Assembly (NCBI GenBank): GCA_023247725.1
Contig: JAHFFW010000024.1
Span: forward strand, 1 to 38,620
DNA: 38,620 nt
From: Candidatus Omnitrophota bacterium
Lineage (GTDB): Bacteria > Omnitrophota > Gorgyraeia > Zapsychrales > JAHFFX01
Direction: 5' to 3'
Shown here: in pieces, positions 1-8,560 of the stretch
How positions within the stretch are numbered: position 1 is the first letter of the stretch
How the letters are laid out: each line of letters begins with the position of its first letter
Program-made: the position numbers and the translations under genes
The notes under the pieces: generated by a model
Databases searched by the model: none
Seen by the model: the letters and a program-made list of their open reading frames with translations, nothing else
Told to the model about the DNA's origin: nothing

Positions 1-1
1 C

Positions 2-829
2 GCTCGTTCTTCCATCAGGCTGGCTTGGAACTTTAATACCTTCATCTTGCTGACGCCGAAGGATTCCTTTCCCGCTATCAGTGCTATTCCATCTTTGGAT
101 AAGAAAATGTCAATAAAGAGTGCCGTTGATCTATTATCGATGGTCGCCCAGCGTAACGATTTGATCCGCAAGGAGAATTCAACAACGGATTCGTCTTATG
201 ATGCGGATCCGCAGGCTCTATTGGCCAAGTTCTCTCAAAGAAAAAATTTAATCAGCCAATACATCGAAGCGTATCGAAAATATTGCTGGCCAGTTTCCAA
301 AATCGAAGACTATAAAATAGCCCCTTTTCATCTCATGGCCACAGAGGGAAAAGTGCACTCGGATCAGAACCACGAATGGCACATGGAAACGCTGAAGCAG
401 ATTTGCGAAGCGGAACGGGATGTTTTTTTAAGCACCCCGTATAAGATTGTAGAGTTGACTGATTCCGAAAGCCAATCTGCTGCCACGAGATGGTGGGAGG
501 AATTAACCGAAAAAGGCACAGAAGGAATGGTGGTTAAACCGATGGACTTTGTTACCAAAGGTTCCAAAGGCATTATTCAGCCGGCCTTGAAATGTCGCGG
601 AAAAGAATATCTTCGGATTATTTATGGGCCGGAATATTCCGTGCCCAAAAATTTGGAACGTCTTAAAGAGCGCGGACTATCCACAAAACGCTCTCTTGCA
701 TTAAGGGAATTTGCGCTGGGAATCGAAGGCTTGGAACGTTTTGTCCGCAAAGAGCCTTTGCGGCGGGTGCACGAGTGCGTCTTTGGAGTGCTTGCCCTGG
801 AGAGCGAGCCGGTTGATCCGAGGCTTTAA
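2..829 (+). CDS. Polynucleotide kinase-phosphatase (Pnkp), C-terminal ligase-like part; 5' truncated by the window edge
   Basis: The frame is open to the left edge (it reads ARSSIRLAWNFNTF before any start codon), so the internal TTG at 47 is not the true start and the gene begins outside the window. The visible part matches the C-terminal adenylyltransferase (ligase-like) module of bacterial Pnkp. It has a nucleotidyltransferase motif IV-like EGMVVKP, a motif V-like stretch around ALKCRGKEYLRIIYG, and the family's characteristic ending HECVFGVLALESEPVDPRL. In known bacteria Pnkp heals and, together with the 2'-O-methyltransferase Hen1, seals cleaved RNA such as tRNA cut by ribotoxins. The kinase and phosphatase domains and the catalytic lysine (motif I) would lie upstream and cannot be seen. 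A hen1 gene is often next to pnkp, but none lies on the right-hand side here. Family assignment is fairly sure. Confidence 0.85.
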   Translation, partial: ARSSIRLAWNFNTFILLTPKDSFPAISAIPSLDKKMSIKSAVDLLSMVAQRNDLIRKENSTTDSSYDADPQALLAKFSQRKNLISQYIEAYRKYCWPVSKIEDYKIAPFHLMATEGKVHSDQNHEWHMETLKQICEAERDVFLSTPYKIVELTDSESQSAATRWWEELTEKGTEGMVVKPMDFVTKGSKGIIQPALKCRGKEYLRIIYGPEYSVPKNLERLKERGLSTKRSLALREFALGIEGLERFVRKEPLRRVHECVFGVLALESEPVDPRL

Positions 830-937
830 AAGTTAGAGACATTAAATTTGCCCTCGCATTCCTTTCAAAAAACTCTTGATTGCCATGGTCAAATAACCAT
901 AATACCATTTGTGATCAATCAAAAAGAATCCGGCTGG

Positions 938-962
938 CGGAAGGGTTTAGCCTTCGTTTTTC
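938..962 (+). terminator. Possible weak intrinsic terminator after pnkp
   Basis: A 5-bp stem GAAGG/CCTTC with loop GTTTAG is followed by GTTTTTCT. It lies 110 bp after the Pnkp stop and before the next operon. The stem is short, so this is only a candidate. The rest of the 830-1061 gap shows no supported gene. Confidence 0.3.
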
Positions 963-1061
963 TCCACTTTGATCCACCTCCCCTGATTGAGCAATTCTTC
1001 TGGCAAAGATCGTTGACCTTAGGCTACGGAGTCGGCCTCGCCTGCATCACGTGAGGGCTGC

Positions 1062-1775
1062 ATGAAAAAATATTTGCTGGGCAGCTGCGCTTACAGTGAA
1101 GGCGAAAAAATCCAGCGGGTCATCCAAAAATGTCAGGATTACCCGTTGTACGACATTCTCATCATCGACGACGGTTCAACCGATGGATCCTTATCCCATC
1201 CGCCGCAGGGCATTCCTTTGACGGTCATCCGCAATGACACGAAAAAAGGCGCGGGGTACTGTATCCGTCAGATTTTCGATTATGCCCAAAAAAAAGGTTA
1301 CGCGGCTGTCTTTTTTTTCTCCGGCAATGACAAGGATGATCCAAAGGATATTGTCAAATTAAAAGACGCCATGGAGGCGGGATATGATTTTGTGCAAGGG
1401 TCGCGGTATTTGAGGGGGGGCGAACACGCGCGCATGCCGGCTTATCGGAAAATCGCCACGCGCCTTATCCACCCCATGTTATTTTCTTTGATCAGCGGCC
1501 GCAAGATTACGGATAGTACCAACGGCTTCCGCGCCGTGCGCTTAACTTTGTTGAATGATCCCCGTATAGACATCAAACAGGACTGGCTGAATCATTATGA
1601 GCTGGAACCTTACATGTTTTATAAAGCCATCCAACTGGGTTATCAAGTGAAAGAAGTGCCGGTGACAAAGATTTATCCCTCCAAAAAAGAAGGCTACAGC
1701 AAGATGAAGCCGATCACCGGCTGGTGGAGCATTTTACGGCCCTTGGTTCTTCTGGGACTGGGAATTAAAAAATGA
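1062..1775 (+). CDS. Family 2 glycosyltransferase (dolichyl/polyprenyl-phosphate sugar synthase type)
   Basis: This 237-residue protein has a GT-A glycosyltransferase fold. It shows the nucleotide-binding IIDDGSTDGS near residue 35, an acidic metal-binding region GNDKDDP near residue 90, and QGSRY near 115, as in DPM1-like enzymes. There is no long C-terminal membrane region, only a mildly hydrophobic end. It most likely transfers a sugar from a nucleotide donor to a polyprenyl-phosphate carrier. It overlaps the following GT-C-like membrane protein by ATGA, so the two are probably translated together: one makes the lipid-linked sugar and the next uses it. The substrate cannot be told from sequence. 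An A8 run inside the gene (codons for QKKG) is in frame here. Confidence 0.85.
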   Translation: MKKYLLGSCAYSEGEKIQRVIQKCQDYPLYDILIIDDGSTDGSLSHPPQGIPLTVIRNDTKKGAGYCIRQIFDYAQKKGYAAVFFFSGNDKDDPKDIVKLKDAMEAGYDFVQGSRYLRGGEHARMPAYRKIATRLIHPMLFSLISGRKITDSTNGFRAVRLTLLNDPRIDIKQDWLNHYELEPYMFYKAIQLGYQVKEVPVTKIYPSKKEGYSKMKPITGWWSILRPLVLLGLGIKK

Positions 1776-3454
1776 ACTCAACCATCAACTGGGAAAAAGC
1801 GGGTTTGGCTGCGGCGGCCGTAATTTTCCTGTTCAGTCTTTTTTTGCGTTTTTATGCGCTTGCTGAGCCTTCCTTTTTCCTTTTTGATGAAGGTTATTAC
1901 CTCAATTTTACCTACGACAAATTGACGCATCCGTTGGCTCTGTATCCGCCTAAGAATTTGCAGGAATTTGCGCAGGCGCTTTGGGCTCTGGTTCGCGTGG
2001 CCTTGGGAACGGGGAAGGTTTTTTGGTTTATGCTCGTCGATGCCCGGGCGTTTTTTGGCGCCACAGAGATGTGGTCTTTCCCGCGTTTTGTTTCCGCAGT
2101 TGCCGGTATTCTCACCTTGATCGTGAATTATGCCTTTGTCAAAAGATTTTATCAGTCCCAAAGGCTGGCCATTTTAAGTACAGTGATTTTATCCATTTTG
2201 CCCAGCCATATTTTTTATTCAAGGCTGGCGTTACAAGATGCCGTGAGCTGCCTGTTTTTTTTATTGGGATTTTATTTTTATTTTTACCATCGGCGGTTTG
2301 GCATCCCCGTTTTTCTTTCCTCCCTGGCCTTTGCCTTTGCCTATTTTTCAAATTATCGATTGATATTTATTCCGCTTCTTATTCTTTTAGTGGAAATCTA
2401 TCGGTGTCTGATTTCAAAAGAGCCAAATAAAATTATAGAGTCATTCCGCCGATACCTGTGGCATACCCTCATTTTCTTTTTGGCTGTTTTTATTGTTGCG
2501 GGCATGGATCGAGGGCAGAACCGAGACCTGATCTTTCCGTGGATGATGTATCAGGCCCAGTTGGCCAAATCACCGAAAGAATGGATGGATTTTTTTTCTT
2601 ATCCCTACTATCTTTTCAGATTGGAAAGTGTTATTTTGGGTTTCCTATTTTTTGCTAATATTTACTTTGTCATCGGAAAACAATGGCAAAAGGCTTTTCC
2701 GTTTTTGTTTGCGATTCTTTTAATGGCTATTTTTTCTATGACCAGCGACCAGGGGGCCCGGTATATGTGCGTGGGGCTGCCGTTTGTGTCCTTGGCCGCG
2801 GCTTTATTGATTGACGAGTTTTTCCAAAAGAAAGGGAAATTCGCGCCTGGGCTCAGCCTGGCGGTCGTTGTGGTCCTTATTTTGTCGTTTCTTCCTAAGG
2901 CCGCCGGGGTTGCCCTGACCCATTCGGATTATAAAAATTCCGTTGATTTCTTAAAAACACTGGAGCCACGGCCCAAAATTCTTTCGACGCAGAATTGGGT
3001 GCAGAATCTGTTCACGGCCAGTCGCAATGATGTCAAGCAGGCCCCCTATGGCTATAAAAGGACCGCGGAAGGATATCTCAAGGGATATCATTATCTCATC
3101 ATCGATCCGCAGGCCTACATCTGCTGCACGGAGAGTAAAAAGAGATTTGATTTGCCTTTAAAAGGAGCGCTGGGGTTAATCGAATCCCGGCAAAGGCCCA
3201 TCAAAACCTTTCCCCATTTTAGCCCTTTGATTTTAGAGCGGGTCGTCTTTGAGCATAACGAAAATTTGCGTCAGTCCATCAAATTCTTAGCGCAAAACAA
3301 AGACAAGCAATTTGGGTCGTTGCGGATTTATGCCCTGCAGGACTCCATGGGTCTGATGATGCAAGCGATCCAGCGCCAATCAGCGCCGCGGAAGGTCAAC
3401 AAAGAACGTTTTGGAGATGGATTAGAGGATAGAGGATCTGGGAATGAGGATTGA
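1772..3454 (+). CDS. Multi-pass membrane glycosyltransferase, GT39/ArnT-like (GT-C fold)
   Basis: This 560-residue protein has about ten hydrophobic segments and a large C-terminal soluble part from about residue 390. The first periplasmic loop contains FLFDEGYY, the acidic motif typical of GT-C enzymes that use polyprenyl-phosphate sugars. Such proteins transfer a sugar from lipid carrier to protein or lipid at the outer face of the inner membrane. Its start overlaps the stop of the GT2 gene (ATGA), which points to a functional pair. The last residues (EDRGSGNED) are low-complexity and run into a convergent minus-strand gene only 4 bp away. The acceptor is unknown. Confidence 0.75.
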   Translation: MNSTINWEKAGLAAAAVIFLFSLFLRFYALAEPSFFLFDEGYYLNFTYDKLTHPLALYPPKNLQEFAQALWALVRVALGTGKVFWFMLVDARAFFGATEMWSFPRFVSAVAGILTLIVNYAFVKRFYQSQRLAILSTVILSILPSHIFYSRLALQDAVSCLFFLLGFYFYFYHRRFGIPVFLSSLAFAFAYFSNYRLIFIPLLILLVEIYRCLISKEPNKIIESFRRYLWHTLIFFLAVFIVAGMDRGQNRDLIFPWMMYQAQLAKSPKEWMDFFSYPYYLFRLESVILGFLFFANIYFVIGKQWQKAFPFLFAILLMAIFSMTSDQGARYMCVGLPFVSLAAALLIDEFFQKKGKFAPGLSLAVVVVLILSFLPKAAGVALTHSDYKNSVDFLKTLEPRPKILSTQNWVQNLFTASRNDVKQAPYGYKRTAEGYLKGYHYLIIDPQAYICCTESKKRFDLPLKGALGLIESRQRPIKTFPHFSPLILERVVFEHNENLRQSIKFLAQNKDKQFGSLRIYALQDSMGLMMQAIQRQSAPRKVNKERFGDGLEDRGSGNED

Positions 3455-3458
3455 GGAT

Positions 3459-4366
3459 TTACGGATTTAGGCCCTGGAAATGGTAGAGGATATATTGTTT
3501 TTCATAGCCACTTAAGAACTGATGGACGGGAAAATAGAAACCGTTTTGATGATAGTATTGAGTCGCTTCCACCCCGCGCAGGTTTAATCGCCTTTTGACT
3601 TCTTCCCCGGCGAAGCCTTTCGGGACTTTGGTTAGATAAACCCCCGGCACAATGTCTGAGTCGAGTGTCCAGTAAGGCGCAAAGCCTCTGGCAGAAAGCC
3701 TCCTGGCAAAGTAAAGCCAGTTTTCCCGACGGGATGCATTCCATTTTTTGATATGACGGTTTGAGGCTGCGATGGTTTGTAATAGCATTTTTTTTAGAGA
3801 ATTGGAAAGTCCGGGCGCGTTGCCATTCCTTTTAAGAGTTTTTTGGGAAACAAGTAAACCGCCCAACGGAATCGGGAAATATTTCGGCAAACTATAAAGG
3901 GCGTAGTCTCCTATAATTCCCACCTGACCCCCAAGAATTCGTGAGCCAAACGCATAGGAGGCATCTTCTAATACCGGAAGCCCTTTTTTTTGTAAGGTAG
4001 AATTTTTGCCAGTGGGCAGGGAAAACCAAATTCGTGGATGACTAAAACCAGCTTGGTTTTGGAGCTCAAGTGTTGTGACCAACGGCAAACCTTTTCGATC
4101 GTTTCGGTGACACACCGGCTGATGTAGGGGCCGTCCGTATTTTTTATGATCAAGACTTCATCCTGACGGCGCAGCCGCAGATGGTTTAGACAGGCCCATA
4201 AGGCATCCCGACCGTTGGGAAAAAATTTCAGGGCCATGGCTCCATTTAACCAGTAAGTGGGGTCCGCAGCGTTAGGAGCGGATTCGGTGACAGGAATCCT
4301 CAACGCGGATTCCCATTCGCGAGGAAGAAACGGAGAAATCCGTACGTGCGGATACATGTGCGGCAA
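3459..4366 (-). pseudogene. DegT/DnrJ/EryC1-like PLP aminotransferase, split by a frameshift
   Basis: Two overlapping minus-strand reading frames together make one protein of about 302 residues. The first part (4366 down to about 3992) carries FFPNGRDALWACLNHL, like the N-terminal region of DegT-type fold I aminotransferases. The second part (about 3992 to 3459) carries VLEDASYAFGS and GDYALYSLPKYFP, where the lysine would bind PLP. The frames join at an A8 run (T8 on the plus strand, 3984-3991): codons AAA AAA AAG GGC become AAA AAA AAA GGG CTT if one A is added, equivalent to a -1 shift. The start is uncertain: TTG at 4366, or ATG at 4355-4357. An upstream ATG (4415-4417) is followed at once by TGA, after which the frame is open. 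It may be a decayed gene, a slippage-decoded gene, or an assembly error. At 302 residues it is short for the family (about 370). Confidence 0.7.
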
Positions 4367-4397
4367 AAGATCAAAAGCGGCCGAAGATACCTTTAGT

Positions 4398-4484
4398 GGA
4401 GTTTCCCCAGATCACATTTGTCTTTGTCACTACCTCATTCTCAAAACATTGCTTATATCACTTTCAAAATTTTGGGGAAACTCC
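4398..4484. repeat. 12-bp inverted repeat between two minus-strand genes
   Basis: GGAGTTTCCCCA at 4398-4409 is the exact reverse complement of TGGGGAAACTCC at 4473-4484, with 63 nt between. It lies in the gap between the methyltransferase and the aminotransferase, overlapping the possible 5' end of the latter. No run of T follows. Its role is unknown. Confidence 0.6.
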
Positions 4485-4508
4485 GGAGATACTTTTACTT
4501 TTTACTGA

Positions 4509-5249
4509 TCATAAAGGGGCTATGACCACATCATAACGGGGTGTGGGGATCGAACGCTGGGGGATGGCCTGGGTAAAAAATTTATAGGCAAAGCGGTGAC
4601 GTTGACAATAATGGTGAAAAAAATTTTTGGAGATATAAAGTTTGGTCAAATTGTGATCCAGTTCCTGGGGCTACCAGCGGTACCCTTTTACGGTTGTTTT
4701 ATGATAGGATTTTGCCTCGGCTTGATGAACCGGTTCAAGGATATCGCCGACCAGAATCCTTCCAGGATTTCTTAATAACCGGCGCATTTCATCCAGCATG
4801 GCCTCGACCGCCCTCTCGTGAGGCAAATATTGTGTCACCCCATAACTGAAAATGCGCTGGAAGGATTTTTTTCTGAATGGCAGATGATCCCCCTTCGCGA
4901 CGAAGAATTTGCCGTGCGGATTCATCGCATAGGCGGCTTCAATCATGTGCGGCGATGGATCGACCCCCAAAATTGTTTTTATTCTCGATGAAAAGAATTT
5001 CGTGAAGTATCCGACCCCGCGGCCGACATCCAGGACCGCATCGGTTTCGTAGGCGACCAATTTGTTAAAGATGTCTTCATGGGTCAAGCGGACGGCCTCT
5101 TCCGGATAAGGTTCACCGGTCTGGCCGTTTTTGTAATAAGCAATCTTCATGCGCGGATCATCGAAGATTTGCGCGGCCCGATCAAACCAGTCTTGCCAGG
5201 AAGAAATGGGGGAAATTTGTTCTGTCGTTGGGGAGTTTGACTTTAACAT
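4509..5249 (-). pseudogene. Class I SAM-dependent methyltransferase with an in-frame TAG
   Basis: Translation from ATG 5249 gives a class I methyltransferase with motif I VLDVGRGVGYFTK, acidic motif II GVDPSPHMIEAA and motif IV-like IFSYGVTQYLPH. Translation stops at TAG (4671-4673) after KGYRW, residue 192. The same frame continues open for 53 more codons past the TAG and reads LYISKNFFHHY, then RYDVVIAPL before TGA at 4509-4511. RYDVVI is the usual final strand of these enzymes, so the region is one 246-codon gene interrupted by a stop. TAC or TAT (Tyr) is the likely ancestral codon. TAG ends other genes in the window (glmS, mutM, ntpE), so general TAG recoding is unlikely. The substrate is unknown. 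The neighbouring aminotransferase on the same strand is also broken. Confidence 0.75.
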
Positions 5250-5263
5250 AGGGAAACAGGAGT

Positions 5264-5302
5264 ATTATATCGAATTTTTTTAAAGACAATAGCTTATTGT
5301 CT
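5264..5302 (-). promoter_or_regulatory. Perfect 8-bp palindrome plus -10 box upstream of the methyltransferase
   Basis: AGACAATA-GCT-TATTGTCT (5284-5302) is a perfect inverted repeat lying between two divergent genes. On the minus strand a TATAAT box (5264-5269) follows 14-16 nt downstream, and the palindrome overlaps any -35 element. This layout fits an operator for a dimeric repressor. No regulator gene lies next to it. Confidence 0.45.
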
Positions 5303-5382
5303 CATATTTGTAAAATGATTTGCATTCCTAACCATCTTATAGTTGAATAGGAGAGTTCTTTTGACTAAACAAGGAGACAGCG

Positions 5383-6159
5383 ATGAGAATACTGGTGATT
5401 TTAGGTTTACTGTTGGCCTTTGTCCCGTCAACCCATGCCGCGATTCAAACCCAAACCGTAGAATATCAAGATGGGGAAACAACCTTGGAAGGCTTCCTCG
5501 CCTATGATGATGCCCTGCAAACCCGACGGCCGGGCGTCCTCATCGTGCACGAGTGGAAAGGCGTCAATGACCACGCCAAAAATAGCGCCAAGAAATTGGC
5601 GGAGTTGGGTTATGTGGCGCTCGCCGTCGACATGTATGGAAAAGGCGTTCGTCCGCAAACGAATGAAGAAGCCGCGCCGGTCGCCGGGATTTATAAAAAT
5701 GATCGGCCGCTTATGCGCCGGCGGATTCTGGCCGGCTGGAATTATTTGAAAGGACTGCCCACGGTCGATTCCGAAGAAACTGCGGCGATTGGATATTGTT
5801 TTGGCGGAACAACCGTCCTTGAACTGGCCAGAAGCGGCGCCGACATCGATGCCGTCGTGAGTTTTCACGGCGGATTAAGCACCCCCACTCCCGAAGATGC
5901 GAAAAAAATCAAAGCCAGAGTTTTGGTGTTGCATGGCGGCGATGATCCCTTTGTCAAACCCGAGGAGGTCGCGGCCTTCAAAGACGAAATGAAAAAGGGG
6001 AACGTCCACTACCGCTTCGTCACCTACAAAGGCGCTGTCCATAGCTTCACCAATCCTCAAGCTGGCGATGATCCCTCGAAGGGCATGGCATACAATAAAG
6101 AAGCCGACGAGAAATCCTGGGTCGAGATGGTGGATTTTCTTCATCAAAACCTTCAATAA
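5383..6159 (+). CDS. Exported dienelactone hydrolase family protein
   Basis: This 258-residue alpha/beta hydrolase has a clear signal peptide: a hydrophobic core at residues 3-15 with cleavage near STHAA. The catalytic triad of the dienelactone hydrolase family is visible: Cys139 in GYCFGG, Asp187 or Asp188 in HGGDDPF, and His220 in GAVHSF. The nucleophile is cysteine rather than serine, as expected for this family. A strong ribosome-binding site AAGGAG lies 7 nt before the ATG. These enzymes hydrolyse lactones or esters; the natural substrate of exported members is generally unknown. The next gene, a lipoprotein, starts 9 bp later and probably shares the transcript. Confidence 0.88.
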   Translation: MRILVILGLLLAFVPSTHAAIQTQTVEYQDGETTLEGFLAYDDALQTRRPGVLIVHEWKGVNDHAKNSAKKLAELGYVALAVDMYGKGVRPQTNEEAAPVAGIYKNDRPLMRRRILAGWNYLKGLPTVDSEETAAIGYCFGGTTVLELARSGADIDAVVSFHGGLSTPTPEDAKKIKARVLVLHGGDDPFVKPEEVAAFKDEMKKGNVHYRFVTYKGAVHSFTNPQAGDDPSKGMAYNKEADEKSWVEMVDFLHQNLQ

Positions 6160-6168
6160 GATATCGAG

Positions 6169-6606
6169 ATGGCAAATCCCCGCTTTTTCCATTCTTTGCA
6201 AAGAAATCTTCTATCCTTTTCAATGTTATTTTTTTTGTGCGGTTGTGCGATCCAGACAGTTTCCGGCCCGCCTGTTTCGACGGGAACCGAATTGGTCAAT
6301 ATCCATTCGGTGCAATTAGGGATGTCACCGGAGGAAGTGGCCAAAGCGATTGGCCCTGGGCTCACCATCGGTTATGAAAAAAAAGATCCGCAGCAAGGGT
6401 TTACGCCCTTGGTCATGAAACAGCCTTTGCGTCAGGAGAAGCTTCAGGGTCCATCGGGTGAATGGGATATCCAATATTATTACACCCAACTCAAAAAATC
6501 CGACGGGATCATAACCGATGATGAATTGACGCCCTTTGTTTTTCAAGACGGTCATTTGGTGGGGCAGGGGTGGACTTATCTTAATCACGTCAAATCGAAT
6601 TTGTGA
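6169..6606 (+). CDS. Small lipoprotein with a BamE/SmpA-like (DUF3192-type) domain
   Basis: This 145-residue protein has a type II signal peptide ending in the lipobox LCGC, with lipidated Cys26. The mature part contains SVQLGMSPEEVAKAIG, a helix typical of the SmpA/BamE/DUF3192 fold, followed by beta strands WDIQYYYTQ and PFVFQDGHLVGQGW, where the last motif is very typical of this domain. It is likely anchored in the inner leaflet of the outer membrane. BamE assists outer-membrane protein assembly, but DUF3192 relatives are uncharacterised, so no function is assigned. Confidence 0.75.
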   Translation: MANPRFFHSLQRNLLSFSMLFFLCGCAIQTVSGPPVSTGTELVNIHSVQLGMSPEEVAKAIGPGLTIGYEKKDPQQGFTPLVMKQPLRQEKLQGPSGEWDIQYYYTQLKKSDGIITDDELTPFVFQDGHLVGQGWTYLNHVKSNL

Positions 6607-6655
6607 TGAAACGGACAATCACCCGGCAAAACCACAACGTTAAGTCTCGCCTTTC

Positions 6656-7612
6656 ATGAGGCAAAACGATCTTTCGATTTTCTCACCGTTAATTTCTCCT
6701 TACACTGTTCGACGGCCTTGGAATCTGACGGAAATTTTTTTCCGTCCAGGACGATTGGAGGTCGAAATCGGTTTCGGCTTGGGAGAAGTGCTCGCCCGCC
6801 GGGCGGTGGAAAGACCGGAGACAAATTTTTTAGGGATTGAACTCCACGGCCGCCGGATTCGTAAGGCCCTCAAACGCATTGCCCAAAATCGGCTGACGAA
6901 TATGCGCGTCATTCAGAAAGATATCTGGGGTATCCTCGAACGGTTCATCCCGCCGGATTCGATTGATTACCTTTACTGTTTGTTTCCTTGTCCGTGGCCC
7001 AAACGCGCCCACCTCAGACACCGGCTATTTTCTCAATCATTTCTAAAACTTTTGAATAGTCGCATGAAGACAAAGGCCGCGGTCCGGATCGTCACGGATT
7101 TGGTCCTTTATCGCGACTGGATCCTGCAGCAATCGCCGGGTACCGGCTGGGAGATTGCGGCGAAGACAATCCCGGGTCAGGAGGATACCAAGTTTGAACG
7201 CAAGTGGAAGGAAACCGGGCAAAAGGATTTTTATGAACTGACTCTGACGAAAACAGACACTTGCACTATCCCGGTTAGGGAGGATGAACCATTGAAGGCA
7301 TTATCCGTCGATCATTTTAATCCCGAACATTTCCGATGGGTTGATCAAACCGGGGAAGTCTCTATCATAAAGAAAGATTTCCTGTTTGACGCCCAAAGAA
7401 AAAAGGCTATGGTGCTTGTTCTTGTCGCTGAAGAGCATTTGCGGCAGCTTCTCTGGATTCAGATTCATTGGTGCAAAGACCGCTGGTGGATCCTTCCCGC
7501 CAATGGTAACGCCTTCATTCCGACGGCTGGCATCGGGATGGCTCTGGAGGCGGCGCGTCAGTATGCCACGGCTTCTCAATCCCGGGATGACCACATAAAG
7601 GAATTTGTATGA
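6656..7612 (+). CDS. trmB: tRNA (guanine-N7)-methyltransferase TrmB-like, with C-terminal extension
   Basis: The N-terminal 200 residues match TrmB, which methylates G46 in the variable loop of tRNA. SAM motif I is LEVEIGFGLGE, then NFLGIEL, and the family signature region reads FPCPWPKRAHLRHRL. In almost all TrmB proteins this signature begins F-x-D-P-W; here the catalytic aspartate is a cysteine (codon TGT). The last 110 residues are an extension not found in E. coli TrmB; longer forms occur in Aquifex-type enzymes. The gene overlaps dacA by ATGA. The start at 6656 lacks a good ribosome-binding site. Activity is uncertain because of the Asp-to-Cys change. Confidence 0.8.
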   Translation: MRQNDLSIFSPLISPYTVRRPWNLTEIFFRPGRLEVEIGFGLGEVLARRAVERPETNFLGIELHGRRIRKALKRIAQNRLTNMRVIQKDIWGILERFIPPDSIDYLYCLFPCPWPKRAHLRHRLFSQSFLKLLNSRMKTKAAVRIVTDLVLYRDWILQQSPGTGWEIAAKTIPGQEDTKFERKWKETGQKDFYELTLTKTDTCTIPVREDEPLKALSVDHFNPEHFRWVDQTGEVSIIKKDFLFDAQRKKAMVLVLVAEEHLRQLLWIQIHWCKDRWWILPANGNAFIPTAGIGMALEAARQYATASQSRDDHIKEFV

Positions 7613-8460
7613 ACGTTTCCTTTTGGACAAAAGTTTTTTTGACGGCATTTTTCATTTTGCAGTTTGATCCTTCGGTCTCTTGGGCGGCTAAGAAAATCAC
7701 CAAGAAAAAAATCCCTGCTGCCACTGCAGCCATTTCCGCGAAGTCGGCCATCCTGTCAGACGTCACCCGGGGAAAGCGGCTTTATGGAAAAAATGTACAT
7801 CGGCGGGTCATGCCGGCCAGCACCACCAAGGTCATGACCGCCCTCCTGGTTCTGGAGGATCTCTCTTTGGATCAAATCGTTACCGTCGGAAAAAATGCCT
7901 TGAACACCTCTCCCAGCAAGATTGATATTCAGGCCGGAGAAAGTTTTACCGTTCGGGATTTGATGTATGCGATTTTGCTCAATTCCGCCAATGATGCCGC
8001 GATTGCCCTGGCAGAAGCCGTTTCCGGATCCGAAAAGTCCTTCGTTGAGAAAATGAACCGCCGGGCCTATGAATTGGGAGCTCACAATACGAAATTTGCC
8101 AACTGTCATGGGCTGCCCTCGGCGCCCGCCATTCAATACACCACCGCGTTCGATATGTTGTTGATTTTTCGGGAAGCCCTCAAATACGATTTTTTCCGTC
8201 AGGCCATTGCTGTGCCCTACAAAACAATTTCTAGCCAACAAGGCCGCCAGATTTCTTTGAAAAATCATAACAAGTTGTTATTCAGCAATTGGGGAAAAGA
8301 CATCCGTGGAAAGACCGGATACACCCGGGCTGCCGGTGCGTGTTTCATCGGATATCTGACACAAGGGAAACGGACCTTCGTTATTGGAGTTTTCGGTTGT
8401 CGTCATCGCTGGGAAGATATCCGTTTGATCTTTAATCGTTATGGCGCAATGTCATTGTAA
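7609..8460 (+). CDS. D-alanyl-D-alanine carboxypeptidase (peptidase S11, DacA-like)
   Basis: This 283-residue exported penicillin-binding protein begins with a signal sequence (cleavage near SWAA). All three active-site motifs are present: S71-T-T-K74, S126-A-N128 and K235-T-G237. It should trim the terminal D-Ala from peptidoglycan pentapeptides in the periplasm. It ends soon after the catalytic domain, without the C-terminal amphipathic anchor domain of E. coli DacA. Its start overlaps the stop of trmB. Confidence 0.92.
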   Translation: MNVSFWTKVFLTAFFILQFDPSVSWAAKKITKKKIPAATAAISAKSAILSDVTRGKRLYGKNVHRRVMPASTTKVMTALLVLEDLSLDQIVTVGKNALNTSPSKIDIQAGESFTVRDLMYAILLNSANDAAIALAEAVSGSEKSFVEKMNRRAYELGAHNTKFANCHGLPSAPAIQYTTAFDMLLIFREALKYDFFRQAIAVPYKTISSQQGRQISLKNHNKLLFSNWGKDIRGKTGYTRAAGACFIGYLTQGKRTFVIGVFGCRHRWEDIRLIFNRYGAMSL

Positions 8461-8485
8461 GTTGAAGTCTTCTCTTATAAAGAGG

Positions 8486-8514
8486 TTGAAATTGAAAAAG
8501 GATTCGGGTAAAAT
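8486..8514 (+). promoter_or_regulatory. Sigma-70-type promoter
   Basis: TTGAAA (8486-8491), a 17-nt spacer and TAAAAT (8509-8514) form a good consensus promoter 46 bp before the small membrane protein gene and the DsbA-family gene. Confidence 0.6.
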
Positions 8515-8560
8515 GGCACTTATCCTCGAATGATATCCGCGACAAATTTGAGAAGGGCTC

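Noticed and set aside
848-1054. A 68-codon open frame between pnkp and the GT2 gene
   Set aside because: It starts with TTG, has no ribosome-binding site, and overlaps a possible terminator; the composition does not look coding.
4509-5249. Genome-wide recoding of TAG (for example to pyrrolysine or glutamine)
   Set aside because: TAG ends glmS, mutM, ntpE and the DUF2764 gene at expected positions.
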